DNA of 37,989 nucleotides. It comes from Arthrobacter sp. SO5. GTDB lineage: Bacteria; Actinomycetota; Actinomycetes; Actinomycetales; Micrococcaceae. The position numbers and the translations under genes were made by a program. Positions within the stretch are counted from its first letter, which is position 1. Every line of letters begins with the position of its first letter. Positions 7,925 through 15,505 of this stretch are shown here, one piece after another. The stretch is taken from NCBI RefSeq assembly GCF_020532805.1, contig NZ_MQTQ01000008.1, positions 68,584 through 106,572 on the forward strand. The letters run 5' to 3'. The notes under the pieces are model-generated. The model made no database searches. It saw only the letters and a program-made list of their open reading frames with translations, and was not told where the DNA came from.

Positions 7925-9361
7925 CTAGTGGGTGTCCACAGCCTCGATCTCGGACTTGTCCTCGCCCCAGAGCGTGTGGAACGAACCCTCAGCGTCGACG
8001 CGGCCGTAGGTGTGCGCGCCGAAGAGGTCGCGCTGGCCCTGGATCACGGCGGCCGGGAGGCGCTTGCGGCGCAGGCCGTCGTAGTAGGCCAGCGAAGAGG
8101 AGAACACCGGCACCGGGATGCCGAGCTGGACTGCCGTCGAGACCACCCGGCGCCAGGCCGGGAGGAGCTCGGCGATCGCCTGGGTGAAGGCCGGGGCGAA
8201 CAGCAGGTTGGCCGGCTTCTCTTCCGCGGCGTAGGCCTTGGTGATCTCCTTGAGGAGTTCCGCGCGGATGATGCAGCCGCCGCGCCACAGCGAGGCGATC
8301 TCGTCCAGCTTCAGGTCCCAGCCGTATTCCTTGGCAGCTGAGGTGAGCATGTCCAGCCCCTGGGCGTAGGAGACCAGCTTGGAGGCGTACAGCGCCTGGC
8401 GGACATCCTCGACAAAGCTCTCGGGGACCTCGACGTCGGCCTCTCCGCCGGCGAGCAGTTCCTGGGCCAGCTTGCGCTGCTCAGTCTGGGAGGACAGCGC
8501 GCGGGCGAAGACCGATTCCGCGATGCCCGACGTCGGGGATCCCAACTCGAGCGCGGAGATGACCGTCCAGCGGCCGGTCCCCTTCTGGCCGGCGGCGTCC
8601 ACGACGACGTCGACGAACGGCTTGCCGGTCTTCGCGTCCACGTGGCCGAGGACCTCGGCGGAGATTTCGATCAGGAAGGAGGCGAGATCGCCCTTGTTCC
8701 ACTCTGCGAAGATCCTGGCCTGCTCTGCCGGTTCGATGCCGGCGCCGGAGCGCAGCAGGTCGAACGCTTCGCCAATGACCTGCATGTCGGCGTATTCGAT
8801 GCCGTTGTGGACCATCTTGACGAAGTGGCCGGCGCCGTCTGTGCCGATCCAGGCGCAGCACGGCTTGCCGTCCACGTGCGCGGCGATCTTTTCCAGGAGC
8901 GGGCCGAGGGCGTCGTAGGACTCCCTGGAGCCGCCGGGCATGATCGAGGGGCCGTTGAGGGCACCTTCCTCACCGCCGGAGACGCCGATGCCGACGAAGT
9001 GCAGGTCCTTCTTGGCGAGCGCCGCTTCGCGGCGTCGGGTGTCCTCGTAGTGGGAGTTGCCGGCGTCGATGATGATGTCGCCGGCTTCCAGGAGCGGCTC
9101 GAGCTGTTCGATCACGGAGTCGACCGGCTTGCCGGCCTTGACCATGATCAGCACGCGGCGCGGCTTTTCCAGCGAGTCCACGAGCTCTTGGAGCGTCTCT
9201 GTGCGGACGAAGTCGCCGTCCCGGCCGTGCTTGGCCAGCAGGGCGTCGGTCTTTTCGACGGACCGGTTGTGCAGGGCAACGGTGAAGCCGTTCCGGGCCA
9301 GGTTTCGGGCGAGGTTGGCCCCCATCACCGCAAGGCCGGTGACACCGATGTGTGCTGACAT
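7925..9361 (-). CDS. gnd: 6-phosphogluconate dehydrogenase, NADP-dependent, decarboxylating
   Basis: The 478-residue enzyme oxidises 6-phosphogluconate to ribulose 5-phosphate and CO2, giving NADPH in the pentose phosphate pathway. The Rossmann motif GLAVMGANLARN is at the N-terminus. HNRS after beta-2 carries the Arg that favours NADP. The substrate and catalytic segments GVSGGEEGA and KMVHNGIEY (catalytic Lys and Asn) are intact, as is the C-terminal domain with GQKGTGRWT and WRGGCIIR. The length is that of the long dimeric form. The start is the ATG at 9361 with GGAG upstream. It diverges from a GntR/FCD regulator, an arrangement that predicts control by gluconate or 6-phosphogluconate, as in Corynebacterium, where FadR-type GntR1/GntR2 repress gnd. 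Confidence 0.95.
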   Translation of the reverse strand: MSAHIGVTGLAVMGANLARNLARNGFTVALHNRSVEKTDALLAKHGRDGDFVRTETLQELVDSLEKPRRVLIMVKAGKPVDSVIEQLEPLLEAGDIIIDAGNSHYEDTRRREAALAKKDLHFVGIGVSGGEEGALNGPSIMPGGSRESYDALGPLLEKIAAHVDGKPCCAWIGTDGAGHFVKMVHNGIEYADMQVIGEAFDLLRSGAGIEPAEQARIFAEWNKGDLASFLIEISAEVLGHVDAKTGKPFVDVVVDAAGQKGTGRWTVISALELGSPTSGIAESVFARALSSQTEQRKLAQELLAGGEADVEVPESFVEDVRQALYASKLVSYAQGLDMLTSAAKEYGWDLKLDEIASLWRGGCIIRAELLKEITKAYAAEEKPANLLFAPAFTQAIAELLPAWRRVVSTAVQLGIPVPVFSSSLAYYDGLRRKRLPAAVIQGQRDLFGAHTYGRVDAEGSFHTLWGEDKSEIEAVDTH

Positions 9362-9382
9362 CAAAACTCCAATTCATTTCTG

Positions 9383-9395
9383 TGCAACGAGTGCA
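9383..9395. promoter_or_regulatory. Candidate operator upstream of gnd
   Basis: TGCAACGAGTGCA is a 4-bp inverted repeat (TGCA) around a 5-bp centre, 22 bp before the gnd start codon and within reach of the divergent GntR regulator. The palindrome is short, so this is only a candidate site. Confidence 0.25.
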
Positions 9396-9583
9396 GATCG
9401 TCCCGCGTGAGGCTGCGGAACACGCTCCACGGGAACAGTGCCTGTGAATAAACCATATGTATCTCCGCGGGCTGCGGGAAAGCAGTGCCCACGAAGCGGA
9501 ATACGGCGCGTCACCACCAGTCTATGATTTCCGGCGCACTTCCCGCCTGTCGGGGGCGGAACGGCGGCTGGCCGTCCGGCCGG

Positions 9584-9631
9584 CTGTCCTTCCGGCTGTC
9601 CGTCCCCCTGTCCGTCCCCCTGTCCGTCTTG
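9584..9631 (+). repeat. Four tandem 12-bp units upstream of the GntR regulator
   Basis: The units start at 9584, 9596, 9608 and 9620. The two central copies are identical (CTGTCCGTCCCC), and the outer two differ from them by 3 bases each. The run ends 18 bp before the -10 box of the regulator gene. A reading frame crosses it and would encode Leu-Ser-Val-Pro repeats if translation began upstream, but I see no sign that it does. Confidence 0.75.
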
Positions 9632-9648
9632 TTTAGGGCCTGCCGCAT

Positions 9649-9654
9649 TATGCT
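9649..9654 (+). promoter_or_regulatory. -10 box for a probable leaderless transcript (GntR regulator)
   Basis: TATGCT is followed by 7 nt and then the ATG at 9662. TTGTTT at 9629-9634 is a possible but closely spaced -35 element. Confidence 0.5.
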
Positions 9655-9661
9655 TACGACT

Positions 9662-10390
9662 ATGTCAACCAGCCTCCACCACCGTGCCATCGAGCACCTG
9701 GGTACCCGGATCGTCGCAGGCGAGCTCCCGGCCGGCCACGTCATGCTGGCCGAGCACCTGGAAAGCGAACTCAGCGTTTCACGCTCGGTGGTGCGCGAGG
9801 CGGTCCGTGTGCTTCAGTCCCTGGGCCTGGTTGAGACCACCAAGCGGGTGGGTATCCGGGTGCTGCCGGCGGACCGCTGGAATCCCTTTGACCCGCGGGT
9901 CATCCGCTGGCGCCTCGCGGGCGAAGGCCGCGGAGCCCAGTTGCGCTCCCTCGCCGAGCTCCGCACCGCCGTCGAGCCCGTGGCCGCGGAACTGGCCGCC
10001 GTCAATGCCCCGGCGGAGCTGCGGCGCGAGCTCGTGGAGGTTTCGCACGCCATGCGCGACGCCGGCCAGGCCGGAGATGTACCGCGGTTCCTGGAGCTGG
10101 ACATCCACTTCCACTCGCTGCTGCTTTCCGGATCCGGCAACGAAATGTTCGCCAATATGGTGGGCCAGGTCGCCGAGACGCTGACCGGCCGGACAGTGCA
10201 CGGCCTGATGCCCGCCCACCCGCGGGAAACTGCCCTGCAATGGCATGTGGACGTGGCCGAAGCGATTGCCGCCGGGGACAGCGCCGCCGCCCGGGCAGCA
10301 TCGGACCGGATCATGCGCGAGACCATCACCGAGATGGAACCGGAGTGGAAGAACCAGCCCAGGGTCTTCGTCCCGGTCCCGCGCCGCTAA
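9662..10390 (+). CDS. GntR-family regulator, FadR subfamily with FCD domain (probable gluconate/gnd repressor)
   Basis: The 242-residue DNA-binding regulator has an N-terminal winged helix-turn-helix (about 5-70), with the recognition region SELSVSRSVVREAVRVLQSLGL and wing GIRV. A C-terminal all-helical FCD ligand domain follows (about 90-225); LDIHFHSLLL and the later WHVDVAEAI carry Asp and His residues placed like FCD metal ligands. It is divergent from gnd, so control of gnd in response to gluconate or a sugar acid is the natural inference; that is context, not proof. The start at 9662 rests on the TATGCT box 7 nt upstream; an ATG at 9650 is in frame but overlaps that box. Confidence 0.85.
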   Translation: MSTSLHHRAIEHLGTRIVAGELPAGHVMLAEHLESELSVSRSVVREAVRVLQSLGLVETTKRVGIRVLPADRWNPFDPRVIRWRLAGEGRGAQLRSLAELRTAVEPVAAELAAVNAPAELRRELVEVSHAMRDAGQAGDVPRFLELDIHFHSLLLSGSGNEMFANMVGQVAETLTGRTVHGLMPAHPRETALQWHVDVAEAIAAGDSAAARAASDRIMRETITEMEPEWKNQPRVFVPVPRR

Positions 10391-10443
10391 GCGGACCGAC
10401 GAACGGCGGACTCGCGAAGACCAAGCAGATCAGCGCCAGTCCA

Positions 10444-10449
10444 TAGGAT
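10444..10449 (+). promoter_or_regulatory. -10 box for a probable leaderless transcript (2-hydroxyacid dehydrogenase)
   Basis: TAGGAT is separated by exactly 6 nt from the ATG at 10456, and there is no Shine-Dalgarno sequence. Confidence 0.45.
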
Positions 10450-10455
10450 GGTTCG

Positions 10456-11511
10456 ATGAGACCCGTTGAGACCATCGTCGCGATCGCAGTCCCCCTTGAA
10501 GCCGAGCAGGTGGAGCGCATACGCGCCGTAGATCCCTCCGTAACCGTCCTCTACGAACCGGAACTGTTGCCGCCGGAACGCTTCCCAGCGGACCACTCCG
10601 GAGATCCGGACTTCCACCGGACGCCGGAGCAGGAAGAACGCTACTGGGACATGCTGAACCAGGCACAGGTCCTGTACGGGTTCCCTGACGAAAGCCCGGC
10701 GGGCCTGGCCAGAATCGCCGCCAGCAACCCCCGCCTGGCCTGGATCCACGCCATGGCGGCGGGCGCCGGAGGTACGGTGAGAGCATCAGGACTGGATGCC
10801 GGGACCCTGGCGAAGTTCAAGGTGTCCACCTCTGCTGGCGTTCATGCCCTGCCGCTCGCCGAGTTCGCCGCCCTCGGCATCCTCAATGGATTCAAGCGCA
10901 GCGCTGAACTGGCACAGGACCAGACGGCCAGGATCTGGCCCGATCTCCGCACCCCCACGCGCCTGGTACATGGCTCACACCTCGTGGTCACCGGCCTGGG
11001 CGAAATCGGGCTGGAGACTGCGCGCATCGCCCGGGCCCTGGGCATGACCGTCAGCGGCACGAAGCGGGCTGTGGAGCCCATCGACGGCATCGAGGAAGTC
11101 GCGGACAACGGTGGCCTCGCCGGGCTTCTGGCCACGGCTGACGCCGTCGTCAATACGCTTCCGGGCACACGTTATACGGAAAAACTCTTCAGCCGCGAGG
11201 TCTTCGCGGCCATGAAACCCGGAACGGTCTTCGTCAACGTGGGCCGTGGCACCGTGGTGGACGAGGACGCGCTGCTTGAGGCCCTCGGGAACGGCCAGGT
11301 CTCCTACGCCTGCCTCGATGTGTTTGCCGTCGAGCCCCTCCCGCAGGACAGCCCGCTGTGGAGCCACCCGAAGGTGATGGTTTCCCCGCACACTTCGGCC
11401 CTGAGCGAGGCCGAAAACCGGCTGATCGCGGAGCGTTTCTGCAGCAACCTGCGCACGTTCCTGGACGGCGGCGAACTTCCCCACGTCGTGGACACGGTCC
11501 ACTTCTACTAG
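10456..11511 (+). CDS. D-2-hydroxyacid dehydrogenase family protein
   Basis: The 351-residue protein belongs to the NAD(P)-dependent D-isomer 2-hydroxyacid dehydrogenases, which reduce 2-keto acids such as hydroxypyruvate or glyoxylate. The nucleotide-binding motif GLGEIG is at 180-185. The catalytic set Arg264 (NVGRGTVVDE), Glu293 (VEPLP) and His312 (SPHTSA) is complete. GTKR after beta-2, rather than an acidic residue, leans toward NADPH. The N-terminal catalytic half is divergent, so the substrate cannot be named. It follows the GntR gene by 65 bp and appears to have its own leaderless promoter, so membership in the same regulon is possible but not shown. A 19-bp tandem duplication crosses its stop codon. 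Confidence 0.87.
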   Translation: MRPVETIVAIAVPLEAEQVERIRAVDPSVTVLYEPELLPPERFPADHSGDPDFHRTPEQEERYWDMLNQAQVLYGFPDESPAGLARIAASNPRLAWIHAMAAGAGGTVRASGLDAGTLAKFKVSTSAGVHALPLAEFAALGILNGFKRSAELAQDQTARIWPDLRTPTRLVHGSHLVVTGLGEIGLETARIARALGMTVSGTKRAVEPIDGIEEVADNGGLAGLLATADAVVNTLPGTRYTEKLFSREVFAAMKPGTVFVNVGRGTVVDEDALLEALGNGQVSYACLDVFAVEPLPQDSPLWSHPKVMVSPHTSALSEAENRLIAERFCSNLRTFLDGGELPHVVDTVHFY

Positions 11512-11539
11512 GTCCCGCGGCTTCTACTAGGTCCCGCGG
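11502..11539 (+). repeat. Perfect 19-bp tandem duplication across a stop codon
   Basis: CTTCTACTAGGTCCCGCGG occurs twice in direct succession (11502-11520 and 11521-11539). The first copy contains the last codons and the TAG stop of the 2-hydroxyacid dehydrogenase; the second is non-coding. Perfect identity suggests a recent slippage event. Confidence 0.9.
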
Positions 11540-11581
11540 CCTGCCCGGCCCGCCGCAAGACGGCGGCGCTGTGGCGACCAA

Positions 11582-13303
11582 CTAGGCGGACGTGCCGTCA
11601 GGGCCCTTCCCCTGCGTCGCCTGTTCCGCCTGCACGGCCCTGTAGATGTTCCCGTGGATCATCTGCTGACCGATGAGCTCGATCACACCATCCCTGTCCA
11701 AAGTGGCCCGAACCGCGGGCTTCAGCCTGGTCAGGCGCAGGCTGACGCCTGCCTGGCGCGCGAGGTCCACGATGTCCGCCATCTTCGCTGCGCCCTGCGA
11801 GTCGACGAAGTTGATCCCGCCGCAGTCAAGCACGATGCCGGTGAGTCCCGGTGTGGATTGGATGACCTCACGCAGGCGGTCCTCCAGCGCATCAGCGGTG
11901 GCGAAGAAGAGGCCGCCGTCGAACCGGATCACCGCCACGCCGCCAACCACATCGTCGCCGGGGTGACCCTCGGCTTCGCGGTAGACCTGGGTGCCCGGTT
12001 CGCGCCCGAGGGACGGCATCTCCGGGTGGGTGGCCACGCCGACCAGCCAAATGAGCGAGAGTCCGATCCCGATGATGACACCGGCGAGCACGCCGAAGAT
12101 GAGGGTGCCGACTACCGCGGCGACCGCAATCCAGAAGTCGAACTTTTGCACCCGGGCAAGCCGCCGCATCTCCGGAACATTCATCATGCCCATCACCACG
12201 GCTTCGATGATCAGGGCCGCCAGCACCGACTTGGGCAGGATCGAGAAGAGCGGCGCCAGGAAGAGCAGCGTCAGCAATACTGTGACGCCCGAGGTGAGCG
12301 ATGCCAGGCTGGTCTTCGCCCCGGAGTGGTCGTTCAGCGAACTTGCCGACAGACTCGTCGAGACCGGCATCCCCTTGAAGAATCCAGAGGCAATATTGGC
12401 CAGTGACTGGGCAGCAGATTCCTGGTTGATGTCGATCTGATACCGGTGCTTGGCGGCGAAAGCCCGCGCATCGCCAGCGGTCTGGGAGAAGCCGATCAGG
12501 ACCAGCGCCACCGCTGCCAGGGCGACGGTTCCCACGTGGTCCCACATCAGCTGACCGTTCGGGACTTCCAGCGACGGCAGGCCCCGGGGCACATCGCCCA
12601 CCAGCGCCACGCCCTTCGCGCCCAGATCGAACACCGCCGACGCCAGCAATCCGCCCACGACCAGGACCAGGGCTCCGGGGACCCTGGGCGCGATCGCCCT
12701 CAGCCCGAAGACGACGGCCAGCGCGACGACGCCCACCACCACGGTGGTCGTCTGCGCCTCGCCCAAGGTCCCCAGCCAGGACCGCAGTTCCTGGATCGGA
12801 TTGGAGCCGGTGACCTCGGTCCCCGTGAGTTTCGGCAGCTCCCCGATCACGACGTCGATGGCCGCACCGAAGAGGAAGCCCGTGACCACGGCCCGAGAGA
12901 GGAACTGGGCGATCCAGCCCATCTTGAAGACGGCGAGGAGCAGGAACAGTATCCCCGAGGCGAGTGTGATCCCCGCAACGAACGAGGCGACATCCTGCTC
13001 GCTGGTGATGCCTGCTGCGAGCACGGCACTCGCGGCCACAGCCGCCAGGCCTGAACTTGGACCCATCGAGATCTGCCGGCACGTGCCGAAGATCGCGTAC
13101 ACAATGGCCCCGGCAGCCGCCGCGTACAGGCCGTTCTGGAGCGGAATCCCCGCGATGCCGGCGTAGCCCAGATTTTTGGGAACGATCAGGGCCGCGACGG
13201 TCAAGCCGGCGATCAGGTCACCCCGCAGCCACGCGCGGTCGTAGGAGCGGAGCTGGCCCACTATGGGCACGACGGCCGGACCCGTCGCCTGCGACCCTTT
13301 CAT
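11582..13303 (-). CDS. SulP-family anion transporter with C-terminal STAS domain
   Basis: The 573-residue membrane protein belongs to SLC26/SulP. The N-terminal motif DLIAGLTVAALIVPKNLGYAGIAG, about a dozen further hydrophobic segments to about residue 430, and the conserved stretch ESAAQSLANIASGFFKGMPVSTSLSASSLN mark the transport domain. The cytoplasmic STAS domain (about 445-555) includes VLDCGGINFVDSQGA, which has the usual Ser position of anti-sigma-antagonist folds. Substrates in the family are sulfate, bicarbonate or dicarboxylates, and the sequence alone does not decide. Proximity to cysK/cysE is several kilobases and on the other strand, so sulfate transport is not supported by context. 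It converges with the 2-hydroxyacid dehydrogenase gene. Confidence 0.9.
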   Translation of the reverse strand: MKGSQATGPAVVPIVGQLRSYDRAWLRGDLIAGLTVAALIVPKNLGYAGIAGIPLQNGLYAAAAGAIVYAIFGTCRQISMGPSSGLAAVAASAVLAAGITSEQDVASFVAGITLASGILFLLLAVFKMGWIAQFLSRAVVTGFLFGAAIDVVIGELPKLTGTEVTGSNPIQELRSWLGTLGEAQTTTVVVGVVALAVVFGLRAIAPRVPGALVLVVGGLLASAVFDLGAKGVALVGDVPRGLPSLEVPNGQLMWDHVGTVALAAVALVLIGFSQTAGDARAFAAKHRYQIDINQESAAQSLANIASGFFKGMPVSTSLSASSLNDHSGAKTSLASLTSGVTVLLTLLFLAPLFSILPKSVLAALIIEAVVMGMMNVPEMRRLARVQKFDFWIAVAAVVGTLIFGVLAGVIIGIGLSLIWLVGVATHPEMPSLGREPGTQVYREAEGHPGDDVVGGVAVIRFDGGLFFATADALEDRLREVIQSTPGLTGIVLDCGGINFVDSQGAAKMADIVDLARQAGVSLRLTRLKPAVRATLDRDGVIELIGQQMIHGNIYRAVQAEQATQGKGPDGTSA

Positions 13304-13491
13304 GCCCCAGTCCTACCCCATGTCCGGGGGTTCCGCCAGAGTCCGCAGGACGCAAGAAGGCCGCAGCCGCCCTTGTTCTGAAGGGGACGCCGCCTGAGGT
13401 GCGAGTGGAGCGCGCCAGTGGCCGTGCGGACCTAACCCCGGGGCTAGCGATCTACGAGGCCGCCCTCCGGCGGCAAAACGCCCTCGGACGG

Positions 13492-13521
13492 TTTCACATT
13501 TCCAAGTATTCACGGTATATT
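13492..13521 (+). promoter_or_regulatory. Promoter-like sequence in front of a stem-loop, with no downstream gene
   Basis: TTTCAC (13492-13497) and TATATT (13516-13521) are spaced by 18 bp. The predicted start at about 13528 is the first base of the following stem-loop. No plus-strand gene follows. Confidence 0.4.
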
Positions 13522-13527
13522 CATTAC

Positions 13528-13574
13528 AAGCCTTCCACCGCGGCATCCCCCAATAGTCGCGGTGGAAGGCTTTT
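13528..13574 (+). terminator. Stem-loop with T-tract; terminator or very small RNA
   Basis: A perfect 15-bp stem (13528-13542 with 13558-13572) encloses a 15-nt loop containing CCCCC, and the plus strand ends in CTTTT. It could end minus-strand transcripts from the small gene at 13607-13897, but the T-tract is on the plus strand, where no gene reads into it. The C-rich loop recalls actinobacterial 6C-type small RNAs, though only one such hairpin is present. Confidence 0.55.
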
Positions 13575-13606
13575 CCATTGCTCGATTCGGTCCCGCCCGC
13601 CGCCCG

Positions 13607-13897
13607 CTACGCCGCGTCCGCAACTGCCTCCCGTAGCCGCCAGCCGCCGCCGAGTCCGTCCCGGACGATTTCCATGGTCGTCAGCGCCGAAGCGAGATTT
13701 CTGCCCAGCCTCGCCTGGACCTGCCAGACCTCGACGTCAACCCGGCTCAGGCCCTTGGGCATCCGCCGCTCGGCCTCCCACCAGTTCACCCGCTCGAACC
13801 AGCGGACCGGCTCGGCGCCGACCGTCCATTCGCGGCTGCCGCGGACCACCGCCATGGGCCGGCCTTCCGCGTCTGTTTTCACCATCACATGTTCCAT
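13607..13897 (-). CDS. Small conserved-looking protein of unknown function
   Basis: The 96-residue protein is not recognised with certainty. It is soluble, rich in Arg and Trp (REWTVGAEPVRWFERVNWWE, about 22-41) and has an Ala/Arg-rich C-terminal helix. The tryptophan-rich strand pattern is reminiscent of short actinobacterial DUF6504-like proteins, offered only as a hint. The ATG at 13897 lies 7 nt after TACAGT, the same leaderless spacing as other genes here, which supports a real gene. It lies downstream of marR on the same strand, 46 bp away. Confidence 0.65.
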   Translation of the reverse strand: MEHVMVKTDAEGRPMAVVRGSREWTVGAEPVRWFERVNWWEAERRMPKGLSRVDVEVWQVQARLGRNLASALTTMEIVRDGLGGGWRLREAVADAA

Positions 13898-13904
13898 GCC
13901 CGTT

Positions 13905-13910
13905 ACTGTA
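13905..13910 (-). promoter_or_regulatory. -10 box for a probable leaderless transcript (small unknown gene)
   Basis: On the minus strand TACAGT is followed by 7 nt and the ATG at 13897, with no Shine-Dalgarno sequence. It falls in the 46-bp gap after marR. Confidence 0.4.
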
Positions 13911-13943
13911 GGGCGGGGCTGCGACAGTCTGGCTGGACGGGCA

Positions 13944-14396
13944 CTACAACCCCGTGCGCCGGGCTACCTCTTCGGCGACGGTCAGGAGGGCCGCTTCGAA
14001 CGCTGCCAGCTCTTGCTCTGTGAGACCCGTGGTGGACGCCGCGATCATCCCGTTGAACTCGGCGTGAATGTCGGCCATCACCGCGTGCCCGTCAGGGGTG
14101 AGCTCGAGGTACAGGCTGCGCCGGTCGTTAGGATGAGCCAGCCGTGCGAGCCACCCCAGATTCACCAGCCGGGTTGAGATCGCCGTGATTGCCCCGGTGG
14201 TGAGCTCCATGTGTTCCGCGAGTTGCTTGGGTGTGACGCTGGCGTTCTCGGCAATCCAGAACAGCGCCCGCAGTTCACTGGGCGAGAGGCCGCGGTCGGT
14301 GGCGATCTTTTCGCGGTTGCGCTCGAGGGCACGGACGAATCTGGTGGCTGCGTAGGGAAAGCCAGCGAGGGCGTGCTTGGTGCGTGGTGTTTCCAC
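13944..14396 (-). CDS. MarR-family transcriptional regulator
   Basis: The 150-residue winged-helix regulator has helix-turn-helix residues TPKQLAEHMELTTGAITAIS (about 56-75) and the wing with HPNDRRS (about 87-93), the family's DRR signature. Amphipathic helices at both ends would form the dimer interface. MarR proteins usually repress a divergent gene and are released by small ligands or oxidation; there is no Cys, so thiol sensing is unlikely. The divergent partner is a microbial rhodopsin, which makes this the probable local regulator. The start is the GTG at 14396, preceded by GGGAGGGG; a longer frame exists upstream but would run across the promoter region. Confidence 0.87.
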   Translation of the reverse strand: METPRTKHALAGFPYAATRFVRALERNREKIATDRGLSPSELRALFWIAENASVTPKQLAEHMELTTGAITAISTRLVNLGWLARLAHPNDRRSLYLELTPDGHAVMADIHAEFNGMIAASTTGLTEQELAAFEAALLTVAEEVARRTGL

Positions 14397-14479
14397 TCTT
14401 CCGCCCCTCCCGGTCGAGGCGCGGATACCTCGATGCGTAAGAGTCAAGTTCGGTTTTTGGTAGGAGTTATCTGAATCAC

Positions 14480-14510
14480 ATAGTAACTTACTCACTAAGT
14501 CAACTATACT
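14480..14510. promoter_or_regulatory. Divergent promoter/operator region between marR and rhodopsin
   Basis: This AT-rich stretch contains an imperfect inverted repeat with ends ATAGT (14480-14484) and ACTAT (14503-14507) and inner half-sites AACTTA and TAAGTC, a size suiting MarR operators. TATACT (14505-14510) is a good -10 box for the rhodopsin gene. TTGACT on the minus strand (14498-14503) is a good -35 box for marR. Repressor bound here would cover both promoters. Confidence 0.55.
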
Positions 14511-14568
14511 ACAGTTCCGACCGAGTTCGTCGAAGACCGCGCTCGGACACCGCAACCATGGAGGATCC

Positions 14569-15387
14569 GTGATTCCCGACTCTCTCACCCACGGCCAATT
14601 CGACACCGTCTACAACTTCTTGTCTTTGGTCATCGCGTCGCAGCTGTTTACGGCGCTGTTTCTGCTGATCGCGCTGCCGCGAATCCTGCCGCGTTATCGG
14701 CAGGCGATCACGGTGGCAATCATCGTCTGCGGCATCGCCGCGTACCACTACTTCAGGATCTTCGACTCCTTCAGGGCGTCGTTCGTGACTGACACCGTGG
14801 GCGGCAAGGGCGATTACACGCAGGCAGTCGGCCAGGCGTTCAACGAGGGATACCGCTACGTGGACTGGCTGCTGACCGTGCCGCTGCTGCTGTTTGAACT
14901 CATTGCAGTTCTTGCGCTCGCGCAATCGGTGCAGAAACGGCTCATCAGGCAGCTCATCCCGGCTGCCGCGCTGATGATCATCCTCGGCTACCCGGGCGAG
15001 ATCAGCGGCGACAACGGCGTCCGCGCAATCTTCGGACTGCTCTCCACCATCCCCTTCGTGTACATCCTTTACGTGCTGTTCGTGCAGCTCACCAAGTCAC
15101 TAGGCAAGCAGCCCGCCTCGGTGCGCGGCACCCTCAGCGGGCTGCGCTTCCTGCTCCTCGCGAGTTGGCTTGTGTACCCGATCGCGTATCTGCTTCCGTT
15201 GCTCAACATCGAAGGCTCGGATGCATGGGTGTTCAAGCAGGTCGGCTACTCGGTCGCTGACATTGTGGCAAAGGCCGTCTACGGGCTCATCATCTTCCAC
15301 GTGGCTCGGGTGAAGTCGTACGAGGACGACCCGGAGTTTGCCATGATCGAAATGTCGAAGGAAGACGCCGTGGCAATCAACAAGTAG
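14569..15387 (+). CDS. Microbial rhodopsin, predicted outward proton pump of xanthorhodopsin/proteorhodopsin type
   Basis: The 272-residue protein has seven membrane segments and should bind retinal and pump protons in light. Lys235 (DIVAKAVYG) is the Schiff-base lysine, with Asp231 four residues before it. Helix C reads RYVDWLLTVPLLLFE, giving Arg96, counterion Asp99, Thr103 and donor Glu110, the DTE pattern of proton pumps. His60 matches the counterion-associated His of proteorhodopsin. Leu107 is the green-tuning variant. GYPGEI (140-145) is typical of xanthorhodopsin and Gloeobacter rhodopsin. Aligning FGLLST with bacteriorhodopsin helix E puts Gly156 at the Trp138 position, the change that admits a carotenoid antenna. 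The start GTG follows GGAGGA. No retinal or carotenoid gene is in the window. Confidence 0.93.
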   Translation: MIPDSLTHGQFDTVYNFLSLVIASQLFTALFLLIALPRILPRYRQAITVAIIVCGIAAYHYFRIFDSFRASFVTDTVGGKGDYTQAVGQAFNEGYRYVDWLLTVPLLLFELIAVLALAQSVQKRLIRQLIPAAALMIILGYPGEISGDNGVRAIFGLLSTIPFVYILYVLFVQLTKSLGKQPASVRGTLSGLRFLLLASWLVYPIAYLLPLLNIEGSDAWVFKQVGYSVADIVAKAVYGLIIFHVARVKSYEDDPEFAMIEMSKEDAVAINK

Positions 15388-15505
15388 CCCACCGTCACGA
15401 TGGCGTCCCCCTCTCCAGGTCGGGCGCCATCGTTCTGGTCCCGGGAGCGTCGTGGCGTGCAGTCCAGAAGCGGCCCGCGTGCCGTGTTCACCCTGGCGAC
15501 ACAGC

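Larger units (their letters stand above)
13304..13606. other. Intergenic region upstream of sulP and beyond the small unknown gene
   Basis: No convincing gene is seen in about 300 bp. It should hold the minus-strand promoter of the SulP gene. Its right part contains an AT-richer plus-strand promoter-like sequence and a stem-loop, listed separately. Confidence 0.5.

Noticed and set aside
11551..11566. Terminator between the 2-hydroxyacid dehydrogenase and sulP
   Set aside because: Only a 6-bp GC stem (CCGCCG/CGGCGG) with no T-tract on either strand; too weak to list.
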